DNA from: an uncultured Lachnospiraceae bacterium
GTDB taxonomy: Bacteria; Bacillota; Clostridia; Lachnospirales; Lachnospiraceae
DNA length: 14,594 nt
Reading direction: 5' to 3'
NCBI GenBank assembly: GCA_946631935.1
Contig: CAMPAP010000103.1
Span: forward strand, 1 to 14,594
Part shown: piece by piece, positions 1 through 7,434 of the stretch
How the letters are laid out: every line of letters begins with the position of its first letter
How positions within the stretch are numbered: the stretch's first letter is position 1
Notes under the pieces: model-generated
Seen by the model: the letters and a program-made list of their open reading frames with translations, nothing else
Databases searched by the model: none
What the model was told of the DNA's origin: nothing
Program-made: the position numbers and the translations under genes

Positions 1-488
1 ACGGATATACAACGGTAAATGTCGGAACCGTAGAAGGGGGAAGTGCTAGAAACATAGTACCCGATCTTGTGAAGATAACCGGCGAGATAAGAAGCCTTGA
101 TCATAAAAAAGCACTGGATAAGTCGGAAGAAATAAAGGAGATCTTTGATGAGTGCTGCTCAAAGATAAAAGCAAAACTTGTTTACAAGACAGTGGAACAC
201 ATCAGATCATACACCGTTAAAAAAAGTGATGAAGTCGTAAAAAGATTCGGCAAAGCATGTTCACACTTAGGGATTGAAACAGAGTACGTAAACACCTACG
301 GTGGAAGCGATGCAAACAGACTCAATGAAGCCGGAATAAAAACGATAGTTTATTCCTGCGGAATGGAAAATGTGCATACTACGGGAGAGTATGTATATAT
401 AAAGGATCTTATAAGGTCTTCTCAGATTACACTGACACTGATGACAGAAAACAATAAAGCAAAAGATGGAGGAAAAACAAATGGCTAA
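1..488 (+). CDS. M20 family metallopeptidase, peptidase T-like (5' end outside window)
   Basis: The reading frame is open from base 3 with no start in the window, so this is the C-terminal ~161 residues of a longer gene; the GTG at 69 lies inside the domain and is not the start. M20 peptidases are zinc-dependent amino- or tripeptidases. The visible part begins in the lid/dimerisation domain (TVNVGTVEGGSARNIVPD, a segment typical of peptidase T/YqjE-like enzymes). It continues into the second half of the catalytic domain with GGSDANRLNEAGI and the motif MENVHTT, whose His (codon 375-377) corresponds to the last conserved metal ligand. The end overlaps the next gene by 8 bp (ATGGCTAA), and that gene's ribosome site lies inside this frame, so the two are co-transcribed. 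Peptide substrate cannot be told from the fragment; Cys-Gly-type dipeptides would fit the context but this is inference. Confidence 0.85.
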   Translation, partial: GYTTVNVGTVEGGSARNIVPDLVKITGEIRSLDHKKALDKSEEIKEIFDECCSKIKAKLVYKTVEHIRSYTVKKSDEVVKRFGKACSHLGIETEYVNTYGGSDANRLNEAGIKTIVYSCGMENVHTTGEYVYIKDLIRSSQITLTLMTENNKAKDGGKTNG

Positions 489-1689
489 TGCATGTTCAAT
501 ATTCAGAAATAACAAGGCACCCTACACGGATGAGATCGCCGAAAAGTATGCAAAAGAGGTGGGGGCAAAGCCAAGACCTCAGGAGATCAAAGATGAGATA
601 GACGAAAGAGGTGCTTTTATCCGTCAGGCTAACGCATTCATAAGACCCTTCGGTGACGGAGATGAGGATCTTCATGCGGAGGACGGAAGATTTGCGATCT
701 ACTGGGCACATGGTTGCCACTGGTCAAACAGGCCGGTTATAGCAAGAGATATTCTGGGCCTTGAAAACGTGATCGCAGATGCTCATACAACACACAGCGG
801 TGAGAGCAATATATACGGGCACGGATTTGGTGACAGCCCGGATCATAAAGATCCCATTCTCGGTGCATATTTCTTAAGTGAGTTTTATAAAAATGCGGAT
901 CCTGACTATAAGGGAAGGGCAACGACTCCGACTCTTGTTGATGTTAAAGATAAGAAAGCAGTCAATAATGACTACCACAGACTGACCAATTACATCGAGG
1001 TCCAGTTCAGAAAATTCCAGCCTGTGGATGCTCCGGATCTTTATCCCGTCAAATACAGAAAAGAGATCGATGAATTCAATGACTGGCTTTTCCCCACGAT
1101 AAACAACGGGCATTACAGAATGGCTTTCTGCCAGAGTTATGAAGCATATCAGGAAAGCTATGATGACTTTTTTGATTCGATCGAAAAGATCGATAAAAGG
1201 CTTGAGACCAACAGATTTCTCTTCGGTGATTATATAACCGACTCCGACATCAGACTCTACGTAACTTTGGTAAGGTGGGAGACAAGCTATTACCACAATG
1301 TCGGTCCTATTAAAAAGAGGATCACCGAATATAAAAATGTATGGGGATATGTAAAGGAGTTGTTCGGAATTCCGGAATTCAGAAAATATACATTCTTTGA
1401 ATTTCCGGAAAAGAAAACGAAGGGGATCTTTGCAAGCTATGCAGAGAGGATCGCATCCCAGGTTCCTTACGACGAACTCTGGAAGAGCGACGGATCAAGA
1501 AAGGCACTGTCAGAAGATCCGGAAAATGTATATAAGAAACATCCACAGGGAGAAAGCGCTGAAGATTATCAGACTAAGATCAGTGTATCAAAGTGGAATT
1601 CCGAAGACCCGGCACGAAGAAATCCCTTTGAACGTACTCTTTCGACGGATGCTTCCATCAATCCCATATCATCCAAGCTTAGGGACTGA
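481..1689 (+). CDS. Xi-class glutathione S-transferase-fold protein (glutathionyl-hydroquinone reductase family), paralog 1
   Basis: A 402-residue member of the glutathionyl-hydroquinone reductase (YqjG/ECM4/PcpF) family: an N-terminal thioredoxin fold followed by an all-helical GST C-domain. Family enzymes use a catalytic Cys to reduce S-glutathionyl-hydroquinones. Here Cys79 sits in GCHWSNR instead of the usual CPWAHR, so the Cys is kept but Pro and His are replaced. The helical domain shows APDLYP, the NNGHYRMAFCQS segment and RFLFGDYITDSDIRLYVTLV, all family hallmarks. The tail after about residue 320 (to KLRD) is longer than in paralog 2 at 7435. ATG 481 is chosen because GGAGG at 468-472 lies 8 nt upstream; an in-frame ATG at 466 has no such site. 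The canonical glutathione-binding Glu-Ser is replaced by Asp164-Tyr165, so the thiol cofactor may not be glutathione. Cytoplasmic. Confidence 0.85.
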   Translation: MANACSIFRNNKAPYTDEIAEKYAKEVGAKPRPQEIKDEIDERGAFIRQANAFIRPFGDGDEDLHAEDGRFAIYWAHGCHWSNRPVIARDILGLENVIADAHTTHSGESNIYGHGFGDSPDHKDPILGAYFLSEFYKNADPDYKGRATTPTLVDVKDKKAVNNDYHRLTNYIEVQFRKFQPVDAPDLYPVKYRKEIDEFNDWLFPTINNGHYRMAFCQSYEAYQESYDDFFDSIEKIDKRLETNRFLFGDYITDSDIRLYVTLVRWETSYYHNVGPIKKRITEYKNVWGYVKELFGIPEFRKYTFFEFPEKKTKGIFASYAERIASQVPYDELWKSDGSRKALSEDPENVYKKHPQGESAEDYQTKISVSKWNSEDPARRNPFERTLSTDASINPISSKLRD

Positions 1690-1699
1690 AAAAATTGTT

Positions 1700-1723
1700 A
1701 TAAGAAATACTTATCACGAGCGA
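1700..1723 (+). promoter_or_regulatory. Predicted LysR-type operator upstream of ABC/sulfur operon (copy A)
   Basis: Inverted repeat ATAAG-AAATA-CTTAT (1700-1714), fitting the T-N11-A pattern of LysR-family binding sites, followed by a conserved flank ACGAGCGA. The same box with the same flank (ACGGGTGA) occurs at 12881-12904 upstream of metY. In both cases the box starts 38 nt before the first base of the predicted -35 element. The regulator itself is not in the window; candidates by function are CmbR-, YtlI- or CysL-like sulfur regulators (inference). Confidence 0.6.
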
Positions 1724-1737
1724 TCATTTATTGGAAA

Positions 1738-1766
1738 TTTTCAAATCGCAGGTTGCGGATTAACAT
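1738..1766 (+). promoter_or_regulatory. Predicted promoter of the ABC transporter-sulfur operon
   Basis: Candidate -35 TTTTCA (1738-1743) and -10 TAACAT (1761-1766) with 17-bp spacing. On its own each hexamer is weak (4 of 6), but it lines up base for base with the better metY promoter (TTTACA-17-TATCAT at 12919-12947), and the sequence just after -10 (CATAAGAAA) is also conserved. Transcription would begin near 1773, leaving a short leader of about 29 nt before ATG 1802. The operator centre is then at about -66, the usual place for a LysR-type activator. Confidence 0.55.
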
Positions 1767-1801
1767 TTGATCATAAGAAAAACGAACGAAAGGAAAAGGT
1801 C

Positions 1802-2551
1802 ATGGCAAAACTGTTTGACGGAAAACTGGTAATAACGGAAATCCCCGACCTGCTTGAATATCTCCCCACTACGATATACCTGACTCTGGTAGCTCTTGTT
1901 GTTGGACTGGTCATAGGACTTTTGATCGCTCTTGTGAGAATGAACAGGATCCCGGTCCTTAATCAGATAGCAATTGCTTTTGTGTCCATCGTAAGAGGAA
2001 CTCCTATCATAGTCCAGCTCTATATAACATATTTCGGAATACCCATAGCACTGAAATATTTTAATTATTATCACGGAACCAGCTTCAACATAAACGGCAT
2101 TCCCGGAATACTCTTTGCCATGGTTGCCCTGGGCCTTAACCAGTCGGCATTTGATTCTGAAACCATAAGAGCTGCAATCCAGTCGGTTGATAAGGGGCAG
2201 ATAGAAGCAGCCAAATCAATGGGCATGAACGGTGGGCAGGTTTTAAGAAGAGTCATTCTTCCACAGGCCGCAGCAGTAGCACTTCTTCCTCTGGGTAATT
2301 CATTTATCTCTCTGATAAAAGGTACATCACTTGCATTTACCTGTTCTGTAGTTGAGATCACAGCAGCAGGTAAGATCCTTGCAGGAAGAAATTACAGGTA
2401 CTTCGAAGTTTACTGTTCACTGGCGATCATCTACTGGGTAATAACTTTTATTCTTGAAAGGATCCTTGCACTGGTTGAAAAGAAGATCACCATACCGGAG
2501 CAGCCGCCTGAAGATAAGAATGCATCACCTCGTAAGGAGGAATCAAAATGA
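1802..2551 (+). CDS. Polar amino acid (cystine-type) ABC transporter permease
   Basis: A 249-residue inner-membrane permease of the HisM/TcyB family. Several hydrophobic segments are visible: residues about 20-45 (LPTTIYLTLVALVVGLVIGL), a second around 55-80, one around 98-115, and C-terminal segments ending in CSLAIIYWVITFILERIL. The EAA loop that docks the ATPase begins at Glu135 (EAAKSMGMNGGQVLRRVILP). ATG 1802 is preceded by AAAGGAAAAGG; the open frame extends far upstream through the GST gene but that part is an out-of-frame shadow. Only one permease gene is present, so it should act as a homodimer with the ATPase encoded next. The stop overlaps the ATPase start (ATGA). Function with the lipoprotein at 4542 is uptake of cystine or a related S-amino acid; the sulfur genes around it support this, but specificity cannot be read from the permease alone. 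Confidence 0.9.
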   Translation: MAKLFDGKLVITEIPDLLEYLPTTIYLTLVALVVGLVIGLLIALVRMNRIPVLNQIAIAFVSIVRGTPIIVQLYITYFGIPIALKYFNYYHGTSFNINGIPGILFAMVALGLNQSAFDSETIRAAIQSVDKGQIEAAKSMGMNGGQVLRRVILPQAAAVALLPLGNSFISLIKGTSLAFTCSVVEITAAGKILAGRNYRYFEVYCSLAIIYWVITFILERILALVEKKITIPEQPPEDKNASPRKEESK

Positions 2552-3315
2552 GTCTGATCGAAATAAGAGGTCTTAGCAAATCATTCGGAAAAAACGTGGT
2601 ACTTGATAATGTGGACCTGGATATTAATGAAGGTGAAGTTGTTGCGATAATCGGCCCTTCCGGAACCGGAAAGTCAACTCTTTTAAGAAGTCTTAATCTT
2701 CTGGAAAAACCTGAAGCAGGGACAGTGACCATTGACGGAAAAACTTTTGATCTGACCACTAAAGTTTCAAAGGAAAAACTTGAACTCAGAAAACAGACCG
2801 AAATGGTATTCCAACAGTTCAATCTTTTTAAGAACAGGACAGCACTTGAAAATGTCATGGAAGGCCTCACGGTGGTCAAGAAGGAAAAGAAAGAGGAGGC
2901 AAAAAAGCAGGCCCTCTTTGAACTTGAAAGAGTGGGTATGGGAGACAGGCTTGGTCACTATCCCAGACACTTATCCGGAGGTCAGCAGCAGAGAGTTGCC
3001 ATAGCAAGAGCCCTGGCACTTAAGCCCAAGCTTCTTCTCATGGATGAGCCTACATCAGCTCTCGATCCCGAACTTGTGGGTGAAGTGCTTCTTACCATAA
3101 AAAAGATCGCAAAGGAAGGCTTTACCATACTTCTTGTAACACATGAGATGGACTTCGTTAAAAGCGTGGCAAACAGGATCATCTTTTTGGAAAACGGAAA
3201 AGTGGTTGCAAACGGAAGCCCGAGGGAGATTTTTGATAATCCCACAAGCGATCGTCTGAAGTCATTCTTAAGAAACATTAATATGCTTCAGTCAGCAGAT
3301 GACTACAGTATTTGA
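2548..3315 (+). CDS. Amino acid ABC transporter ATP-binding protein
   Basis: A 255-residue cytoplasmic ATPase that powers the transporter. All motifs are intact: Walker A GPSGTGKST (residues 36-44), Q-loop Gln89 (VFQQFNLF), signature LSGGQ (142-146), Walker B LLLMDE (162-167), D-loop SALD, and switch His199 (VTHEMDF). The sequence is typical of the GlnQ/TcyC group of polar amino acid transporter ATPases and has the family's usual length. The start overlaps the permease stop by 4 bp (ATGA), with GGAGG at 2537-2541. It is followed after 55 bp by the PLP lyase gene, so the ABC set is split: the binding protein comes one gene later. Confidence 0.95.
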   Translation: MSLIEIRGLSKSFGKNVVLDNVDLDINEGEVVAIIGPSGTGKSTLLRSLNLLEKPEAGTVTIDGKTFDLTTKVSKEKLELRKQTEMVFQQFNLFKNRTALENVMEGLTVVKKEKKEEAKKQALFELERVGMGDRLGHYPRHLSGGQQQRVAIARALALKPKLLLMDEPTSALDPELVGEVLLTIKKIAKEGFTILLVTHEMDFVKSVANRIIFLENGKVVANGSPREIFDNPTSDRLKSFLRNINMLQSADDYSI

Positions 3316-3339
3316 AGATTTTTAAAAGTAATAATGTCG

Positions 3340-3356
3340 ATGCCGCCAAGTGGCAT
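3340..3356 (+). other. Small hairpin just before the lyase ribosome site
   Basis: In the 55-bp gap between the ATPase and lyase genes, ATGCC (3340-3344) and GGCAT (3352-3356) can form a 5-bp stem with a 7-nt loop. The stem ends 4 nt before AGGAGGT (3360-3366). It has no U-tract and is not a terminator. It could modulate translation of the next gene or serve as an RNA processing point, but it is short and may be chance. Confidence 0.25.
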
Positions 3357-3370
3357 TGCAGGAGGTTTTT

Positions 3371-4519
3371 ATGGGCAGTATAGATACACTTTTGGTACAT
3401 GGTGCAAATGATAAAGTCACTTACGCCAGAGAAGTAAATGTTCCTATCTATCTTACGGCTACATTTGAGCAGAAGAGTTTTGAAGATCATTCAGGATACG
3501 GATATGCAAGAGGGAACAACCCCACAAGGGAAAGCCTGGAACATCTGATAGCATCTCTTGAAGGCGGAAAACATGCTTTCGGATTTGCTTCGGGAATGGC
3601 TGCAACAAGCGCAGCACTGAGTCTGTTTTCTGCAGGAGATAAAGTTCTTGTTATAGGAATGGTTTACGGCGGAACATACGGAGTGCTTAATAATGTATTT
3701 TCAGGTTTCGGTATCAAATGGGAACTTGTTGATATCGACAAGCCGGAAGATCTTGAACAATACATTACAGATGATGTAAAAGGAGTGTTTTTTGAAACAC
3801 CGGTCAATCCTACACTCAAGGTTAATGACATCAGGGGCATAGCATCTGTTGCAAAAAAGCATTCTCTTTTGACAATCGTAGATAACACTTTCATGTCACC
3901 CTTTGCACAGAGACCTCTTGAACTTGGGATCGATGTGGTTGTGGAAAGTGCTACAAAGTACCTCGGCGGACACAGCGACATTATTGCAGGTATCGCAGCA
4001 GTAAACGATGACAAGCTTGCTGAAAGGCTTCATATGATACAGGTACTTCAGGGTGGGATCATTCAGCCCTTTGATGCATACCAGCTCATAAGAAGCATCA
4101 AGACTCTTGGAGTAAGAGTAAGACAGCAGACATACAATGCAGGGAAGATCGCAGAATTCCTTGCAGGTAACGAAGCGGTTAAGACAGTCCATTATCCCGG
4201 ACTTGAATCGGATCCCGGATATGAACTTCAAAAAAGTCAGACTGACTATCCCGGAGCAATGCTTTCATTTGAACTTGCTGACGGATACTGTCCCGCGAAG
4301 TTTTTAGACAGCCTTAAGATATTCACTCTCGGAGCAAGTCTTGGCGGTGTTGAATCCCTTATAGGACATCCGGCAACAACATCTCACAGATCCATACCGG
4401 AAGATGTAAGTAAAAAATTCGGTATAAGCGATCTGCTCATACGAGTATCACCCGGAATCGAAGATACTCAGGAACTCATTGATGATCTTGCACAGGCTTT
4501 AAAGCTTGCGAAGAAATAA
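3371..4519 (+). CDS. PLP-dependent trans-sulfuration family enzyme (cystathionine/methionine gamma-lyase type)
   Basis: A 382-residue Cys/Met-metabolism PLP enzyme (fold type I). Members cleave or form C-S bonds of cystathionine, homocysteine, methionine or cysteine. Visible hallmarks: phosphate-binding Tyr45 and Arg47 in YARGNNPTR, the cofactor-stacking VYGGT, and the Schiff-base lysine Lys196 in SATKYLGGHSD. The C-terminal substrate-binding part has GGVESLIGHPATTSH and the closing ISDLLIRVSPGIED. The segment LQGGIIQPFDAYQLIRS differs from the more usual TGATLGPFDA pattern. ATG 3371 is chosen because AGGAGGT (3360-3366) is well placed; an upstream in-frame start at 3350 overlaps the hairpin and ribosome site. 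Its place inside the ABC operon, between ATPase and binding protein, suggests it acts on what is imported, releasing sulfide or a thiol. Lyase versus synthase and beta versus gamma cleavage cannot be decided from sequence alone. Confidence 0.88.
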   Translation: MGSIDTLLVHGANDKVTYAREVNVPIYLTATFEQKSFEDHSGYGYARGNNPTRESLEHLIASLEGGKHAFGFASGMAATSAALSLFSAGDKVLVIGMVYGGTYGVLNNVFSGFGIKWELVDIDKPEDLEQYITDDVKGVFFETPVNPTLKVNDIRGIASVAKKHSLLTIVDNTFMSPFAQRPLELGIDVVVESATKYLGGHSDIIAGIAAVNDDKLAERLHMIQVLQGGIIQPFDAYQLIRSIKTLGVRVRQQTYNAGKIAEFLAGNEAVKTVHYPGLESDPGYELQKSQTDYPGAMLSFELADGYCPAKFLDSLKIFTLGASLGGVESLIGHPATTSHRSIPEDVSKKFGISDLLIRVSPGIEDTQELIDDLAQALKLAKK

Positions 4520-4541
4520 AGATGCAAAAGGAGAAAATATT

Positions 4542-5480
4542 ATGAAAAAGAATGTTTTGAAACTTATTGGAGTAACAATTGCAACTGCAGCACTTTTTGC
4601 AGGATGCGGACAGAGTGCGGATGCTAATACCCAGCAGACTGCTGCACCTCAGACAACCGAAGCAGTTACCGAGACTCCTGATGCAGGCACCTCTGATGCA
4701 GCTGATGCCGGAAGTGCAGAAGTAACCGAGAAGACAACTATCGTTGCAGTAACCCATGCTTCACCCAGACCCTTCACTTATTATGATGATGACAACAACC
4801 TTACCGGTCAGAACGTAGAACTTCTCAATGCGGTATTTGAAAAGCTCCCCGAGTATGAGCTTAAGTGGGAAGTGTCACCTGATTTCCCTTCAATCTTCGC
4901 AGGAATCGATGCTGACAAATATCAGATCGGTGTTAATAACCTCAGCTGGAACGAAGAGCGTGGAGAGAAATATCTTTTCACCGCACCCATGTTCAAGAAT
5001 GAGCTTATCGTAGTTGCAAATGATTCAATTGAACTCGGTGATACCGTTTCTTATGAAGATCTTGCAGGCAAGACTTATATAGGATCCCCCACCATGGCTT
5101 ATACCATCTGGACCGAGCAGTATAACGAATCAAGCGATAAGGACATCATCGTAGAATACAATGAATCCGATCTTGCACTTCAGCTTAACCAGGTTGCAGA
5201 CCAGAAGGATTACTTTCTTATCATCGATGCTCCTATGTACTATGGTTTCTATCAGCCTGAGTTCGGATATGATCTTCAGACCGCAACTCTTACCAATGTA
5301 GGCGGAGATGATTTTTACAGCTACTTCGTAGTAGGTAAGGGAAATGAGAAGCTTGTTGAAGATATCAACAGAGCACTTCTTGAGGTAACCGAGGACGGCA
5401 CCGCAACCAAGATCAGTGAAAAGTATCTCGGCGGAAATTATGCTCCTACCGCAGATGAGATCAAGAATAACACCAAATAA
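4542..5480 (+). CDS. ABC transporter substrate-binding lipoprotein (SBP_bac_3, cystine/polar amino acid type)
   Basis: A 312-residue secreted lipoprotein that captures the substrate. It has a signal peptide with Lys2-Lys3, a hydrophobic stretch and lipobox LFAGC with the lipidated Cys22. A low-complexity linker rich in Ala, Thr, Gln and Asp follows (about 23-65), then a family-3 binding domain from about residue 68. Motifs include SPRPFTYYDDD and NNLTGQNVELLNAVFEKLP; the WNEERGEKYLFTAPM segment carries the Arg expected to hold the substrate carboxylate. The family includes TcyA/FliY cystine-binding proteins. ATG 4542 follows AAAAGGAGA (4526-4533); an earlier in-frame start would spoil the signal peptide. 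It lies 22 bp after the lyase and 21 bp before cysK, so it is translated from the same operon as its permease and ATPase. Confidence 0.92.
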   Translation: MKKNVLKLIGVTIATAALFAGCGQSADANTQQTAAPQTTEAVTETPDAGTSDAADAGSAEVTEKTTIVAVTHASPRPFTYYDDDNNLTGQNVELLNAVFEKLPEYELKWEVSPDFPSIFAGIDADKYQIGVNNLSWNEERGEKYLFTAPMFKNELIVVANDSIELGDTVSYEDLAGKTYIGSPTMAYTIWTEQYNESSDKDIIVEYNESDLALQLNQVADQKDYFLIIDAPMYYGFYQPEFGYDLQTATLTNVGGDDFYSYFVVGKGNEKLVEDINRALLEVTEDGTATKISEKYLGGNYAPTADEIKNNTK

Positions 5481-5501
5481 GCAAATTAAGAGGTAATAAA
5501 A

Positions 5502-6431
5502 ATGGCAAGGATATATCAGGGTATAGAAGAACTTATCGGGCATACGCCACTTGTACAACTTAACAGATACGCAAAAAAACTTGGCCTTGAAGCAAACATC
5601 ATTGTAAAGCTTGAATCCTTCAATCCTGCGGGATCAGTTAAGGACAGAGCGGCACTTAATATGATCCTTGCCAAAGAAAAAGCAGGGGAGATCAAACCCG
5701 GAGGTACCATTATCGAGGGTACCTCCGGAAATACAGGAATAGCCATTGCGGCGATCGGTGCTGCAAGAGGATATACCGTGATAATATGCATGCCGGATGA
5801 TGTTTCCGTAGAAAGAAGAAGACTTATTTCTTCATACGGCGGAGAAGTTATACTGACACCCGGTGCAGCCAAAATGGGCGGTGCGGGTCAGGCGGCGGCA
5901 GAACTTTTGGAGAAAACCGAAAATGCCGTGATCATCGGTCAGGGAGCTAATCCCAACGACCCGGATGCTCACTATAAAACTACAGGTCCCGAGATCTGGG
6001 AAGATACTGACGGTAAGATTGATATTTTTGTAGCAGCGGCGGGAACGGGCGGAACCATATCAGGAGCAGGAAAGTATCTGAGGGAAAAGAATCCGGATAT
6101 TAAGATCGTTGCTGTAGAGCCTACAGGAAATGCGGTGCTTAACGGTGGAGAGCCGGGACCTCATAAAATACAGGGAATAGGCGGAGGCCCCACACCGCCT
6201 GTGACAGATGAAAGTCTTTTTGACGAAGTCATTGATGTGACCGATGAGGATGCATATTTGGCTGCAAGGCAGATTCCAAGAGTCGAGGGAATTTCCATCG
6301 GCATCTCGGCAGGTGCAGCGGTATATGCCGCAACACAGATTGCAAAGAGAAAAGAAAACGCAGGAAAAAATATCGTTGTCATCATTCCCGACAGCGGAGA
6401 CCATTACCTTTCAGGAGATCTTTACGAGTAG
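5502..6431 (+). CDS. cysK: Cysteine synthase A (O-acetylserine sulfhydrylase)
   Basis: A 309-residue PLP enzyme (fold type II) that makes cysteine from O-acetylserine and sulfide in the cytoplasm. The Schiff-base lysine is Lys47 in NPAGSVKDR. The substrate-carboxylate loop TSGNTG is at 74-79, and the phosphate-binding glycine loop AAGTGGTISG and the C-terminal ISAGAA are present. Length matches the family. The segment usually reading GIGAGFIP is GIGGGPTPP here (225-233), a small change near the active-site entrance. ATG 5502 is preceded by AAGAGG (5488-5493). The gene follows the binding protein by 21 bp and ends 2 bp before the GNAT gene. In this operon it would recapture sulfide released by the neighbouring lyases. 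Cystathionine beta-synthase is a less likely alternative, because there is no regulatory extension. Confidence 0.92.
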   Translation: MARIYQGIEELIGHTPLVQLNRYAKKLGLEANIIVKLESFNPAGSVKDRAALNMILAKEKAGEIKPGGTIIEGTSGNTGIAIAAIGAARGYTVIICMPDDVSVERRRLISSYGGEVILTPGAAKMGGAGQAAAELLEKTENAVIIGQGANPNDPDAHYKTTGPEIWEDTDGKIDIFVAAAGTGGTISGAGKYLREKNPDIKIVAVEPTGNAVLNGGEPGPHKIQGIGGGPTPPVTDESLFDEVIDVTDEDAYLAARQIPRVEGISIGISAGAAVYAATQIAKRKENAGKNIVVIIPDSGDHYLSGDLYE

Positions 6432-6433
6432 TT

Positions 6434-7414
6434 ATGGCTATTGTATATACAGATGATCCAAAAAATATAGATTTTAACAAGGTCACTGATTTTATCAATT
6501 CATCAGCAACAGGTAAAAATGCTGAGTTTAATAAAGTGATCAAAGCATTCCTTAACAGTACATATTGTGTATATGCGCTGGATGGAGAAGAGATAGTCGG
6601 AGTAGGCAGAGCTTTGTCTGATGATATCGAGTGGACTCTTATTACCGATCTTACGGTATCTGAAGAGAGAAGAGATGAGATCACCGGAAATATCCTCGGA
6701 AAGTTTTTGGAAAGATTTAAGGGTCATGAGATCTTTGCTTATACTGACAGCTCTTATTATAAATACTTCGGAGATAGTGGTTTTTTCAGATCCAAGAATT
6801 CCTTCACCTTTTCAGGATATGAGGAAGGTGAGGATCTGACAGGACTTGATGAAAGCAGTTTTTTGCCTTTGGGATTTAAATTTGAAAATGAATACGGGAA
6901 AGTACCGGAAGGATTTCCTGTTCATGAAAAGAGCAACATTAACGAAGCATCGGTAAATATCTCTTACAGTTCATCTATCGAAGGAATAGATATAAACGAA
7001 GTTAATGAACTTTTATCAAATGCTTTCGGCAAAAAAAAGCGTGATGTGAATATCACAAAAAAAGCATTTGAAGGCAGCAGATATGTACAGTTTGCCACAG
7101 ATAGGGGAAAACTTATAGGATGCGCCAGAGCAGAATCTGACGGAGTAAGCCAGGGATTTATCTTAAATGTGGCGGTTGATCCTTCCTACCAGGGACATCA
7201 CCTGGGACGTGAGGTTGTCTCGAGACTTTCCGCACAAATGGAAGGAGAGAATATTTTTTTGAATACTCATCCCGGAAGCGTGGGATTTTATAACAGAAAG
7301 GGATTCAGGAGAAATAAAAACGCATTTCTTTATCCTGCACATCCCGATATGCCCCCTGAGGTTAAGAGAGGTTTCTTTTTGCCGAAGGGCTACAGGTTTG
7401 AAGACGAATACTGA
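6434..7414 (+). CDS. Tandem-duplicated GNAT acetyltransferase
   Basis: A 326-residue protein made of two GNAT (acetyl-CoA N-acetyltransferase) units in tandem. The second (about 180-326) is the better one: FILNVAVDPSYQGHHLGREVV is the acetyl-CoA loop (motif A, with His at the usual second Gly) and VGFYNRKGF is motif B. The first (about 10-130) has ITDLTVSEERR but lacks the pyrophosphate-binding glycines, so it may be inactive. Each half ends with nearly the same tail, FLPLGFKFENEY (143-154) and FLPKGYRFEDEY (315-326), which shows an internal duplication. It starts 2 bp after cysK; no strong ribosome site is visible, so translational coupling is likely. Acceptor is unknown. In Bacillus, GNAT proteins (SnaA/SnaB) acetylate S-alkyl-cysteines in operons with similar transporters; a similar role here is inference. 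Confidence 0.8.
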   Translation: MAIVYTDDPKNIDFNKVTDFINSSATGKNAEFNKVIKAFLNSTYCVYALDGEEIVGVGRALSDDIEWTLITDLTVSEERRDEITGNILGKFLERFKGHEIFAYTDSSYYKYFGDSGFFRSKNSFTFSGYEEGEDLTGLDESSFLPLGFKFENEYGKVPEGFPVHEKSNINEASVNISYSSSIEGIDINEVNELLSNAFGKKKRDVNITKKAFEGSRYVQFATDRGKLIGCARAESDGVSQGFILNVAVDPSYQGHHLGREVVSRLSAQMEGENIFLNTHPGSVGFYNRKGFRRNKNAFLYPAHPDMPPEVKRGFFLPKGYRFEDEY

Positions 7415-7434
7415 TTTATCGGAGATTAACGCAC

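Noticed and set aside
874..1296. Minus-strand 140-residue open frame within the first GST gene
   Set aside because: Shadow of the strongly conserved plus-strand coding region, with no recognisable domain.
1735..1749. CodY box in the ABC operon promoter
   Set aside because: AATTTTCA matches the first half of the CodY consensus but the second half does not match at nearly every position. The stretch is better explained as the promoter -35 region shared with metY.
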